Positions 1-8,629 of a DNA stretch of 64,000 nucleotides are shown in pieces. The position numbers were made by a program, and so were the translations under genes. Every line of letters begins with the position of its first letter. Position 1 is the stretch's first letter. The notes under the pieces were generated by a model, which saw only the letters and a list, made by a program, of their open reading frames with translations, did no database searches and was not told the DNA's origin. Location of the stretch: NCBI GenBank assembly GCA_020639195.1, contig JACKHB010000002.1:434001-498000 (forward strand), in the 5' to 3' direction. This stretch comes from Phycisphaeraceae bacterium (GTDB lineage: Bacteria > Planctomycetota > Phycisphaerae > Phycisphaerales > UBA1924).

Positions 1-414
1 CAGGTCTTCGGGGATGGCGTCGAGGGCCTCGTCGATCGCGCCGGGGCTCTCGGCTTTGAGTTCGATCGAGTCCACCTTCGCCAGGCCGTGCTCCTCGGCG
101 GCGTGCAGCTCGTTGAAGGCGTCGATGGCGTCGAGGGATTCCTCGAGTGGCGCGTCGATAACGGCGGTGACCGCCCAGGGATCGAAGTCCGCGTGCTCGC
201 GATACCCGCTGGTGGCGTGGGTGCCGGGCATCAGGATGGAGGCGGCGTCGGAGAGTTCCGAGAGTCGAGACGCAGCGCAGACGAAGCGAGCGAGCATGTC
301 GGCGTGCGAGCCCATGAGGGCGCGCGCGTAGTTCTCGGCCGCGGGCTGCATGAAGAGCCTTGCCGGCGGGAAAAGGCCGGCGTAATCGAAGAGGTTGTGG
401 AGGGCTGGATGCAT
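1..414 (-). CDS. Hypothetical protein, 3' part outside window
   Basis: The gene runs off the left edge; 138 N-terminal residues are visible. The protein begins MHPALHNLFDYAGLFPPARL. The DYAGLFPP stretch near the N-terminus resembles a family of uncharacterised bacterial proteins I associate with planctomycetes, but I cannot assign a function. The visible part has no signal peptide or membrane segment and is rich in Ala, Glu and Asp. The ATG lies 7 bases after the purL stop codon on the same strand, so the two genes are probably co-transcribed. Whether the product has anything to do with purine synthesis is unknown. Confidence 0.7.
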   Translation of the reverse strand, partial: MHPALHNLFDYAGLFPPARLFMQPAAENYARALMGSHADMLARFVCAASRLSELSDAASILMPGTHATSGYREHADFDPWAVTAVIDAPLEESLDAIDAFNELHAAEEHGLAKVDSIELKAESPGAIDEALDAIPEDL

Positions 415-421
415 GCGTCGA

Positions 422-3400
422 TTACCAGTCCAGTGTCGATCGCCAGGCGCGGGCGAGGTCTTCGACCGCGAGGGTCTGCGTTGAGCCGGCCTCGCTCCAC
501 GCGAGCGAGCCGGAGTCGTCGGTACGTCCGAGCACATGGAACGGAACATCGGGCTCGAGGACGCGGGCGAGGTGATCGGTCTCGCTCGCGTCCATCTCGA
601 GCACGTAGCGGCTTGGTGATTCGTTGAACCAAGTCTCGAAGCCGTCCGCGCCCGCTGTCAGGGTCGCGCCCAGCGGATCGTCGGCGGTCGAGCCGGCGAT
701 GAGCATCTCGGCGATGGCGACGAGCAGGCCCCCGTCGGAGACGTCGTGAGCGGCGTGGACGTGGCCACCCTGAATGAGCACGGCCACGGCGCGGGCCGAG
801 GCCGGGCCGGCGCGGAGGTCCACTGTCGGAATCGCCTCGCCTTTGGCGAGCAGCTCGGGGAACAGCTCGGCGGCGAGCGACGCACCCATCGCGCCGCGCG
901 GGGAGTTTCCGATCAGCACCAGCGCGTGGCCCGCGGCCTTGGCGTCCATGGTCACGCACCGATGGGCGTCGGGCACGATGCCCATGCCGCTGATGAGTAG
1001 GGTGTAGGGGATCTCGATCGTGCGATCCGGCCGACCGTCTCGCCCGGGGATGGCGAACTGGTTGTTCAGCGAGTCCTTGCCGGAGATGAATGGCGTGCGG
1101 TAGGCCTTGGCGCCGTCGTAGCAGCCCTCGCAGGCGCGGACGAGGGCCGCGAGATTCTGGGGCTTGGCGCAGCTCGGCCAGCAGAAATTGTCAAGGATGG
1201 CGATGCGGTCGGGGTCTGCGCCGACGCACACGAGGTTTCGGACACATTCGTCGATGGCACTGAGCGCCATGCGGTACGGATCGCCGCCGCGCTGCGGGTC
1301 TCCGAGCCTTGTCTGCAAGCCGCAGGCGATGGCGAGGGCCCGTGAGACGCCGGGTCGCGGCTGAAGAACGGTGGCGTCGCCCGGGCCGCGTCCAAGCGGA
1401 CCGACGAGCGGGCGAGTGATGAGATTGCCCTGTACCTCGTGGTCGTATTGTCGGATGATCCAGTGCTTGCTGGCGATGGAGGGGTGAGCCAGGAGGGCGA
1501 GCAAGACGGAGCCGGTCGAGAGTTTCGGGTCCTGGGGTGAGTCAGAGAGCCTTGACGCGTGTTGTGGATGACCGGATGTGGCCGGGGCGCTCGCTCTGCG
1601 ACCCTGAACCCATCCCGCCTCGCGCCGCGGCGTCGGGATGCCGTCGTGGAGGAACTCCATTGAGAGACGGCCGACCTCCATGCCGTGGTCGATGAGGATG
1701 AGTTCGCGCTCGGATGTGCCGAACGTGCCGAGCACGGCAAGCTCGACCTGCTCCTGCTCGCAGATGCTGCGGAGCGCTTCGAGGTTGTCTCGCGGGACGG
1801 CCAGGACCATCCGCTCCTGTGCCTCGGAGATCCAGATCTCGGTGCTGGTGAGGCCGGCGTACTTGAGCGGGGCGCGGTCGAGGTGGACCTCGGCGCCGAG
1901 CTCTTCGCCCATCTCGCCGACCGGCGTCGAGAAGCCGCCGGCCCCGCACGTCGGTGATCGCCGAGAAGAGAGGTATGTCGCCGCATCACGAGCCCGCAAT
2001 CGCCTCCGAGGATCTTCTTCTCCTCGATGGCGTTGCCGATCTGAACGGCGTGGGCGAACTCGTCGGCGTGGCTGTCGGTGAGTTCGGCCGAGGAGAAGGT
2101 GGCCCCGTGGATGCCATCCCGGCCGGTGCGTCCGCCGAGCGCGACAATGAGATCGCTGGCGTGGGCCGCGCCGTGCACACGATTCCGCGGCATCACGCCG
2201 ATGCAGCCGCAGAAGACCAGAGGATTGCCCACGTAGCGATCGTCGAACTCGACCGCGCCGTTGACGGTGGGGATGCCCATGCGGTTGCCATAGTCGCGCA
2301 CGCCCGCAACGACGTCGGTGAGGATGCGACGGGAATGGAGGCAGCCGGAAGGAAGAGGTGGCGCTTCGGAAGAAACGGATGAACTGGCGGGAGAGGGCGC
2401 GGTGGCTCTTATCGATATGGAACCATTGACCGCTGGCTTCCTCTCCTGGCGCATCGGATCGCCATCGGTGTGACTGGTGGTGAACCGACTCGGATCGGCC
2501 ACGCAGAAGACATCGGTGCTCGCGATGGGCCGCGCGCCCAGGCCGGTGCCGATGATGTCGCGGATGCAGCCGCCGATGCCCGTCGCGGCGCCGCCGTACG
2601 GCTCCAGGGCCGATGGGTGGTTGTGCGTCTCGACCTTCAAGCACACGGCGAGGTCGTCGTCGAAGGCGATGACCCCGGAGTTGTCGGTAAAGACCGAGAG
2701 GGTCCAGTCCACGCCATCGGCGATGAGCTCGTGGGTCGCCGCGGCGATGGTGGACTTGAGGAGATTGTCGATCCTGATCGAGCCATCGGGCAGCGCCGCG
2801 TGGCCAGGGCGCGACAACCAGTTGATGGGATCGGCGATGTTGGCTTCCCCTTCGACGCGTTGGGTGTACACGATGTTCGACTTGAGCGTCTTGTGCACGC
2901 AGTGCTCGGACCAGGTCTGGGCGAGGGTCTCGAGCTCGATCTCGCGCGGCTCGCGCCCGAGTCGGCGGTACTCGGCCTGGATCGCCCGCATCTCGTCGAG
3001 CGACAGGAACAGGTGTGCCTCGCGGCTGAGTTGGGTCAGCGCGTCGTCATCGAGAGCCAGGATCGGAACATCGCGCACATGGACGGACCGCTGGTGTCCC
3101 TTGGGGAGTGACGCGGGGTGGAAGGCCCCCTCGTGCACGGCGTGGATGACCGGGTTGGCAAGGATGCGGACCGCCAGGTCGAGTGCCTGAACGTGCGATA
3201 GACCACGAAACTCGTACCGCCAGCCGGTAGAGACCTGCGCCTCGACGCCGAGCATGGCGCCAATGGCCTCAGCAACCGACTGCGCGACGGGATCCATGAT
3301 GCCCGGAAGGGGGTGGACTTCAATGGCCGCGACGCCGTTTCTCGCCGACGTGCCGATCTCTCCTTGTTCGACGACCGGGTCGGAGAGCAACTCATCGCGG

Positions 3401-3597
3401 ACGCGGGCGGCGTCAGTGGGAGTGAGGGCGGCCTCGATGAGGTAGACCCGAATCACCGCGGCGTCGGTCGCCGGGAAGCCCATCTCATCAGCCCGGGCGA
3501 GCAGGGCCCTGCCACGGGCGTCGAGGTCGCGACTGCGCCGGCGGACTTCCACGCGGTGCACCGTGATCGCGGGGGAATCTACGGACCGTGTGGTCAT
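422..3597 (-). CDS. purL: Phosphoribosylformylglycinamidine synthase PurL, reading frame interrupted twice
   Basis: PurL converts FGAR to FGAM in de novo purine synthesis. The N-terminal two thirds read in one frame (TWSEHCVHKT, VETHNHPSALEPYGGAATG and RDYGNRMGIPTVNGAV are typical). The C-terminal third, starting CGAGGFSTPVGEMGEELG and including ISGKDSLNN and HDVSDGGL, reads in another frame. Between them, about ten residues (DIPLFSAITD) are in the third frame. The shifts fall near positions 1980 and 1949. Total length of about 1,050 residues fits the long PurL form. A Ser/Ala/Pro-rich stretch of about 35 residues, near 2,340-2,450, precedes the RDYGNR motif. The start ATG has a TATCAT box 5 bases upstream. 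The gene may be a real pseudogene, but two indels in an otherwise well-conserved essential gene suggest a sequencing or assembly error. Confidence 0.85.
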
Positions 3598-3602
3598 GAG
3601 CG

Positions 3603-3608
3603 ATGATA
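3603..3608 (-). promoter_or_regulatory. -10 box of purL, leaderless type
   Basis: TATCAT lies 5 bases before the purL ATG, so transcription would start at or within a base or two of the start codon. No ribosome-binding sequence is visible. Confidence 0.5.
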
Positions 3609-3672
3609 CCGGCCGGGATCGGCGCGGCGGGGGATGGCCTTGTCGTCTGATGGCGCAGCGGGCCTGTGGCAC

Positions 3673-3678
3673 TACAGT
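3673..3678 (+). promoter_or_regulatory. -10 box of rnhA, near-leaderless type
   Basis: TACAGT lies 8 bases before the chosen rnhA ATG. A start site about 7 bases downstream would fall 1-2 bases before the ATG. This argues against the in-frame GTG at 3666, which lies upstream of the box. Confidence 0.45.
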
Positions 3679-3686
3679 GGCTGGCA

Positions 3687-4151
3687 ATGTCCGCTCAGAA
3701 GCCCCATGTCGAGCTGTACACCGACGGCGCGTGCTCGGGCAACCCCGGCCCGGGGGGCTGGGCGTTCATCTTGAAGCACCCTGGTTCGGGCAAGGAGTCC
3801 GAGAGCGCTGGTGCCGAGGCGGAGACAACCAACAACCGCATGGAGCTGATCGCCGTGATCCAGGGCCTTACGCGTCTGAGCAAGCCGTCGGTCGTGGACC
3901 TGTATTCTGACTCGCAGTATGTCCTCAACGGCATGCGCGAGTGGATGGACCAATGGAAGCGCCGAGGCTGGCGCACGGCGGGCAAGAAGCCCGTCAAGAA
4001 CCAGGACCTCTGGGAAGAGCTCGACGAGCTGCGCGAGATCCACGCCATCCGGTTCCACTGGATCCGCGGGCACAGCGAGCACCCAGAAAATGAACGGGCG
4101 GATCGGTTGGCGGTCGCGGCACGAGAGGCTCTTGTCAGATCGGCGCGTTGA
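3687..4151 (+). CDS. rnhA: Ribonuclease HI
   Basis: RNase HI cleaves the RNA strand of RNA-DNA hybrids (R-loops, Okazaki primers). The 154-residue length is normal for the family. All four acidic active-site residues are visible in their motifs: Asp in YTDGACSGNPGPGGW, Glu in NNRMEL, Asp in YSDSQYV and Asp in ENERADRLA. The handle region, with WMDQWKRRGWRTAGKKPVKN, matches the E. coli type. It is divergent from purL with 89 bases between the two starts, and both starts appear to use promoters that abut the start codon. Confidence 0.95.
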   Translation: MSAQKPHVELYTDGACSGNPGPGGWAFILKHPGSGKESESAGAEAETTNNRMELIAVIQGLTRLSKPSVVDLYSDSQYVLNGMREWMDQWKRRGWRTAGKKPVKNQDLWEELDELREIHAIRFHWIRGHSEHPENERADRLAVAAREALVRSAR

Positions 4152-4277
4152 GGCGTCGGCGGACTTCAGACGCGGATCATGCCAAGATCGAGCGGTCGAT
4201 CACCGCCATGCTCCTCGACGCAATCCGGGACGTTACGATGGTCTGCCGCGAGCGCCCGCGGGACGTGAGGAGAGCGC

Positions 4278-6770
4278 ATGGCGTACGACCCCAGGCCGAA
4301 GGACCATTTCGACGTCAAGAAGGTAGGCCGCGGGAGTTCGGCACGCCTCGAGGTAACCGACAAGGGGTACGAGGAGCGAGCGATCATGCTCCTCGAACTG
4401 GCCTACCGAACGGCATTCCTGAATCAGCCGTACTCCGAGACGATCAAGAGTGGCATGCGGAGCTACTTCGAGAAGAAGTGGACCGCCGCGGGCAAAGCGG
4501 GCGTTGCAAAGAAGGTCGCGCAATACGCCGTTGCGGGCGGAGCGTTTGTCGTGATGACGGCCGTCACCGGTCCGACGGTCCTTGTGCTGATCGGCGTGAC
4601 GGCGGGAGCGCTGGCACTCAAGAAGGGCGTGTCCTACGGGATCGACAAGGCGGGCGTGAAGAGTGTCGAGGACCGGCTGAAAAAGGCAGGCGATCCCGAT
4701 GCGCCGCACGCCGACTCTCCATCCGAGGTTCTGCCGATCATGCTCGAGCATGGAGGCATCGCCAAGGCGATCGAGCACCTGTGCAGCCATTGGCGCGACA
4801 TCAAGCTGTTCAAGTCGAAGTACGGCAAGAAGACGCACTCGGCCAAGCACAAACAAAAACAGAGCCACAAGCGCGAGGCGGCCGCACTTAGCAATTTCCA
4901 GGGCGCTGCCGACGTCGAGGCGTGGCGGGAATGGGAGGGCGGGACCCCGCCCGACTACCTCGACGCCGCCGGCAAGCTGATCAACGCGTCCAACCAGTTC
5001 AGCGCTGCGGGCGCGGCCAAGAAGGCGAAGATGGCTGCAAAGGGGCTGAAGAACTCCGTCAGCGCTCAGAAGACCGACGACAACTTCATGCGCCTGAAGA
5101 TCAAGAAGCTGACGTACTACTGCTCGTGCGTGATGGACTACTGCCGGCACTTCCAGGCCGAGCACGCGAAGATCCATGCCGCCGTGATCGGCGGCTGGGC
5201 GGACCTGACTCGGCTGGTGGTGCCACAGGCGCACGTGTGCGGCTCGCACGAGTCGTGCGCAGACGATCCGCCGTGCTTCGGCGGGTTCGGGCTGCTTCGC
5301 GCCAGGGCGGAGCAGAAGGGCTGCGCCGAACTGCTGGACTCTTTCGACCTAGGCGAGACCCAGTCCGCGGCGATCACTGGACGCCTCGCCAAGGCCCACT
5401 TCACGCATCGAGAGGAAGCGGGGCAACAGACATCGCGCGCTGCCGGGGTCATCAGAACCAAGTTGGGCTACGACAAATTCACCGGAGCCAAGCTCAAGGG
5501 CGCCAAGAAGGTCCAGGAGAAAGTCACAAAGAAGCTGATCGACGCGTCATGGCAGGCGGCAACCACCGGCGATCTCTCGGGCCTTGAAGACCTCGCCAAG
5601 GACCCGACAGGGACGGGGGCGGCCAAGGAGGCCGCGAAGGACGCCATTCTCACCGCCTTGCGAGCCGGAGAGATCCCGTCGCCGGACGCCCTGCTCAATG
5701 CGCCGGTGGGCGCACCGATCGTGCCGTGCTCGGGCCAGATCGCGGAGGATCTCACCGATTTCTTCTTCTCTCATTACCGCGAGAACATCAGCGCGAGAGA
5801 GCGGATGAAGCTGCTGACCGAGGGGCTTCAGAAGAACGACAAGGGCTTCGAGAGGGCCAACCGCATCGTGGCCGACGCCATGGAGGCCGTCGAGAACCAG
5901 AACGAGCAGTTCTTCATGGATCGGCTGCCCACCAACGAGGACATGAAGAGGACATTCCAGGCCGAGTTGATCTCGGCCGCGAATAAGATCGAGCACTACG
6001 TGCTCAAGGGCGACCGACGACGCGAGAAGTTCGTGTCGTATTACGAAGCAGTTTGCGGACGCGGCAACCTGCAGAGTTGCGAGGAGGGCTACGAGCTCGC
6101 GTACCGATTCTTCAACATGCTCAAGACTCTGTGGAAGCTCGAGCAGCACATCATGTTCATCTACGTGTTCGCCAAGGGAGTGGCGTGTGCGCTGGAGGCC
6201 GAGGCCGGCGACTACTACTTCCCGAGCGACGCCGCCGCGGGGTTGGCCGAGTGGTTCGAGTTCTGGCACCGCGTTCCGGCATGCAACCCGGCGCGGTTGG
6301 CGACGCCGGCGGGATCATCGTCGTCGAGCTCTGGAAGCTGGCCGTCGACCCAATCGCGGACGTCCAGCGCCGGAGTCGGATCCGTCGGTGTCTACTTCTC
6401 GTCGAGCACATTGCCGGCCACTTCCCACTCATCGTCGCTGTCCGTGTCCTCCGCCGACACATCAAGCTATTCATATTCGAGTTCCGGTGGGATGAGCGGC
6501 CCCCCCCCAGCTCGACGCTGGGCTCCCAGCGGCCTGTACTACGAGTGGGGTGGCCCGACGAGGTGCCGGGAGATCTTCTTCACTGAAGAGCGCGGCTGGT
6601 TCGACGCTGAAGACTATCCTGTCGAATACAGCGAGAGGGTGGGGTGGTTCTGCCCTGGAGACGTCCGGGCTCTGATCGCCATCGATCGAAGAGGTCCTTG
6701 GCAGGACGTCTCTGGGACTGCTTGGGGGTACTACGGCCGGTACGGTGAGCCCATTCGCGAGCGCCGTTGA
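4278..6770 (+). CDS. Uncharacterised 830-residue protein with hydrophobic segment and Ser-rich region
   Basis: I do not recognise this protein. A hydrophobic region at residues 82-114 could cross the membrane once or twice. Residues 180-200 are strongly basic (Lys/His). A Cys-rich part follows (YCSCVMDYC near 281-289; further Cys at 321, 327, 333). Residues 500-640 look helical. Residues 676-740 are a Ser-rich low-complexity linker, followed by an aromatic C-terminal domain of about 85 residues (YYEWGGP, WGYYGRYG). There is no cleavable signal peptide. GAGGAG before the ATG is a good ribosome site. It converges on a CK1-like kinase and a LysM/peptidoglycan-binding protein of a type seen beside contractile-secretion cargo genes, so it could be an exported effector or structural protein. 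That role is inferred from neighbours only. Confidence 0.8.
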   Translation: MAYDPRPKDHFDVKKVGRGSSARLEVTDKGYEERAIMLLELAYRTAFLNQPYSETIKSGMRSYFEKKWTAAGKAGVAKKVAQYAVAGGAFVVMTAVTGPTVLVLIGVTAGALALKKGVSYGIDKAGVKSVEDRLKKAGDPDAPHADSPSEVLPIMLEHGGIAKAIEHLCSHWRDIKLFKSKYGKKTHSAKHKQKQSHKREAAALSNFQGAADVEAWREWEGGTPPDYLDAAGKLINASNQFSAAGAAKKAKMAAKGLKNSVSAQKTDDNFMRLKIKKLTYYCSCVMDYCRHFQAEHAKIHAAVIGGWADLTRLVVPQAHVCGSHESCADDPPCFGGFGLLRARAEQKGCAELLDSFDLGETQSAAITGRLAKAHFTHREEAGQQTSRAAGVIRTKLGYDKFTGAKLKGAKKVQEKVTKKLIDASWQAATTGDLSGLEDLAKDPTGTGAAKEAAKDAILTALRAGEIPSPDALLNAPVGAPIVPCSGQIAEDLTDFFFSHYRENISARERMKLLTEGLQKNDKGFERANRIVADAMEAVENQNEQFFMDRLPTNEDMKRTFQAELISAANKIEHYVLKGDRRREKFVSYYEAVCGRGNLQSCEEGYELAYRFFNMLKTLWKLEQHIMFIYVFAKGVACALEAEAGDYYFPSDAAAGLAEWFEFWHRVPACNPARLATPAGSSSSSSGSWPSTQSRTSSAGVGSVGVYFSSSTLPATSHSSSLSVSSADTSSYSYSSSGGMSGPPPARRWAPSGLYYEWGGPTRCREIFFTEERGWFDAEDYPVEYSERVGWFCPGDVRALIAIDRRGPWQDVSGTAWGYYGRYGEPIRERR

Positions 6771-6798
6771 TGAGTGGTTCCATCCGACGCCACGCGCG

Positions 6799-7815
6799 CT
6801 AACCGCCATGGCCTGAGCCGCGTCTCGATGTCCCACCCCTCCACGCGGTCGCGGCGTCGAACGTGGCGCGCAGCTCCGTCGCCTCCCAAGCTCTGGGGTC
6901 CCAGGCCAACGGCCAAACGTCGCCGTTCGAAGCTTCGATGGACTCGGTGATGCGCAGCAGGGCGTCGTAGGGCGGATACGCATCCGGTGTCGCCATCAAC
7001 TCGCGGCGGGCGTCATCGAGCGGCTGAGGCAGGCCCGCGCAGAGCATGGCCCCCAGATACCGACGCTTCGCGCTCACGATCTGGTCATGCGTCGCAGTCC
7101 TCGACCAGGGCAGCCCTCCGGCGACGGCATGGATCATGGTGTACAGCCAGCCCCACGCGTCATCGATCGGTCGGTGCGGCGTGCCCTCAAGCGTCTGGAT
7201 GGAGGCGTATCGGGCGGTTCCGGCGAACCGGTTCGATCCTGCGCCGTCGTTCGGGCGGTGGGCCAGACCCAAGTCGATCAGCCGGGCCGCCTCCGGCCGG
7301 GCGGGATCAAGGGCGATGTTCGATGGCTTGATGTCCCGGTGCACCAGGCCGACGCGATGGCACGCCTCGATCGCAGCCAGCGTGGCCCGTCCCACCGCCG
7401 CCAGCGTCTTGGCATCGACGCGCCGCTGCGGTGATCGCCGGATCACGTCCGACAACGTCGGACCCGCGCGATCCATGATCAGCAACGGAGGACGATGGTC
7501 CGGCTCAAACTCGACCAGCGAGATGACGTTGGGGTGAGACACTGACCGAAGCGAATCGGCCTCGCGCTCGACTCTCCATGCCCGACGGTCAATCCGCGGC
7601 GCTTTGATCGCCACGTCGCGAGCGCGCTGTTCATCTCGTGCGGCGAACACGGCCCCCTGCCCGCCACAACCCAGCCGATGCAGAACTCGATACCGGCCCA
7701 GCAGCAGGGCTCCCGGAGCGAGCGCGACGTGCACGCGATGGCCCTCGAGTTTCTGGCCTCGTGCGGTCGAGCCCGACGGCTGAGCCAGGCTCCATGCGTC
7801 GGCGCGCGGCTCCAC
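6799..7815 (-). CDS. Casein-kinase-1-like Ser/Thr protein kinase
   Basis: A complete eukaryotic-type kinase domain fills most of the 338 residues. Visible elements are the glycine loop GCGGQGAVF (49-57), the ATP lysine in DVAIK (K71), the catalytic loop HRDIKPSN (D161), the metal-binding DLGLA (D181) and GTARYASIQT (199-208). The last motif and the DLG variant of DFG are hallmarks of the casein kinase 1 group rather than of the usual bacterial PknB type. There is no transmembrane segment or extracellular sensor, so it is probably cytoplasmic. The GTG start immediately follows the TGA of the LysM gene, implying coupled translation. The substrate is unknown; the two flanking proteins of the module are candidates. 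Confidence 0.9.
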   Translation of the reverse strand: MEPRADAWSLAQPSGSTARGQKLEGHRVHVALAPGALLLGRYRVLHRLGCGGQGAVFAARDEQRARDVAIKAPRIDRRAWRVEREADSLRSVSHPNVISLVEFEPDHRPPLLIMDRAGPTLSDVIRRSPQRRVDAKTLAAVGRATLAAIEACHRVGLVHRDIKPSNIALDPARPEAARLIDLGLAHRPNDGAGSNRFAGTARYASIQTLEGTPHRPIDDAWGWLYTMIHAVAGGLPWSRTATHDQIVSAKRRYLGAMLCAGLPQPLDDARRELMATPDAYPPYDALLRITESIEASNGDVWPLAWDPRAWEATELRATFDAATAWRGGTSRRGSGHGG

Positions 7816-8463
7816 TCAGCACCCGTAGAGGCTGACAAGCGCATCGTGCACCGCCGTCTCGCCTGGTTCGCCGCTCTCCTCCAGCGAGTTCGCCCTCTGA
7901 AAGCTCCGCACCGCCTGCCGAAGCTCCTCGGTGTCTTCGCCATTAACTTCAGCTTCAAAGTATCCCAGCGATCGCAACCGCGCCTGGACGCCCTTGAGCG
8001 TATCGACCGGCTCCAGATTGGAGAGGACGAACTCGCTCTCCTTGGCCCAGTCATGGTCGGTCTCGAGAACCAGCGTGAGCCGGATCGCATCGGGCGGCAC
8101 GGCGATATCGACCCAGCCGTCCGCATCGGTGCGGCCCTCGGGCCCGACGGCGCCGTCAATGGTCGTCTTGTACGCGACATCGGCGATTGGCTCGCCATCC
8201 TCGTCGAGGAATCGAACCTGGAATCTCGCGGGCACGCCCTTGCGCCGAAAACGATGCCTCGTGTCGACCGCTCCGCCGACCTCCTTCTCGGTGAGATCGG
8301 GAATCTGCACCTCGTCCCCGGGAACGAGCAGGTTCATCGATCCGCGGAGCTCGCGGAGGGCCGCGTTGTCGGCATGCTCCCAGATAGTCTCCGGGAAGAA
8401 ACCGTAGTCGAACGCGATGCTCTCGATGCACTCTTCTTTGCGCACCTTGTGACACCGCGGCAT
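7816..8463 (-). CDS. LysM-like and peptidoglycan-binding domain protein
   Basis: The 215-residue protein begins MPRCHKVRKEECIESIAFDY and continues with GFFPETIWEHADN and LLVPGDEVQIPD, a divergent LysM-type repeat (about residues 1-52). A linker with the typical HRFRRKGVPARFQVRF leads into a beta-rich middle domain. The C-terminus (about 155-210: GVQARLRSLGYF, FQRAN) is a peptidoglycan-binding-1 fold. This domain order is known from proteins encoded beside PAAR, VgrG and other contractile-system cargo genes. There is no signal peptide. The ATG at 8463 was chosen because longer forms would begin inside the tRNA gene. The stop codon abuts the kinase start. Confidence 0.8.
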   Translation of the reverse strand: MPRCHKVRKEECIESIAFDYGFFPETIWEHADNAALRELRGSMNLLVPGDEVQIPDLTEKEVGGAVDTRHRFRRKGVPARFQVRFLDEDGEPIADVAYKTTIDGAVGPEGRTDADGWVDIAVPPDAIRLTLVLETDHDWAKESEFVLSNLEPVDTLKGVQARLRSLGYFEAEVNGEDTEELRQAVRSFQRANSLEESGEPGETAVHDALVSLYGC

Positions 8464-8506
8464 GGAGGGCTGCCTTTGAACAAAGGGCGAAACCTGGGAA
8501 CAGAAG

Positions 8507-8593
8507 CGGAGAGGGGGGGATTCGAACCCCCGAGGGAGCAAGCCCCCTACCGGTTTTCGAAACCGGCCCATTCAGCCGCTCTGGCACCTCTCC
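8507..8593 (-). tRNA. tRNA-Ser (anticodon CGA)
   Basis: The 87-base gene folds as a serine tRNA with a long variable arm. The 7-bp acceptor stem GGAGAGG/CCTCTCC, anticodon stem CCGGT with loop TTTCGAA (anticodon CGA, codon UCG) and T-arm with GGTTCGAATCC are all visible. The discriminator base is G, as expected for serine. CCA is not encoded. Confidence 0.95.
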
Positions 8594-8605
8594 GAATGGG
8601 ACGGC

Positions 8606-8611
8606 AGTATA
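8606..8611 (-). promoter_or_regulatory. -10 box of tRNA-Ser
   Basis: TATACT lies 12 bases before the mature tRNA 5' end, which would leave a 5' leader of about 6 bases. No convincing -35 hexamer is seen. Confidence 0.4.
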
Positions 8612-8629
8612 GGGCCGCGTGGCGGCGCC

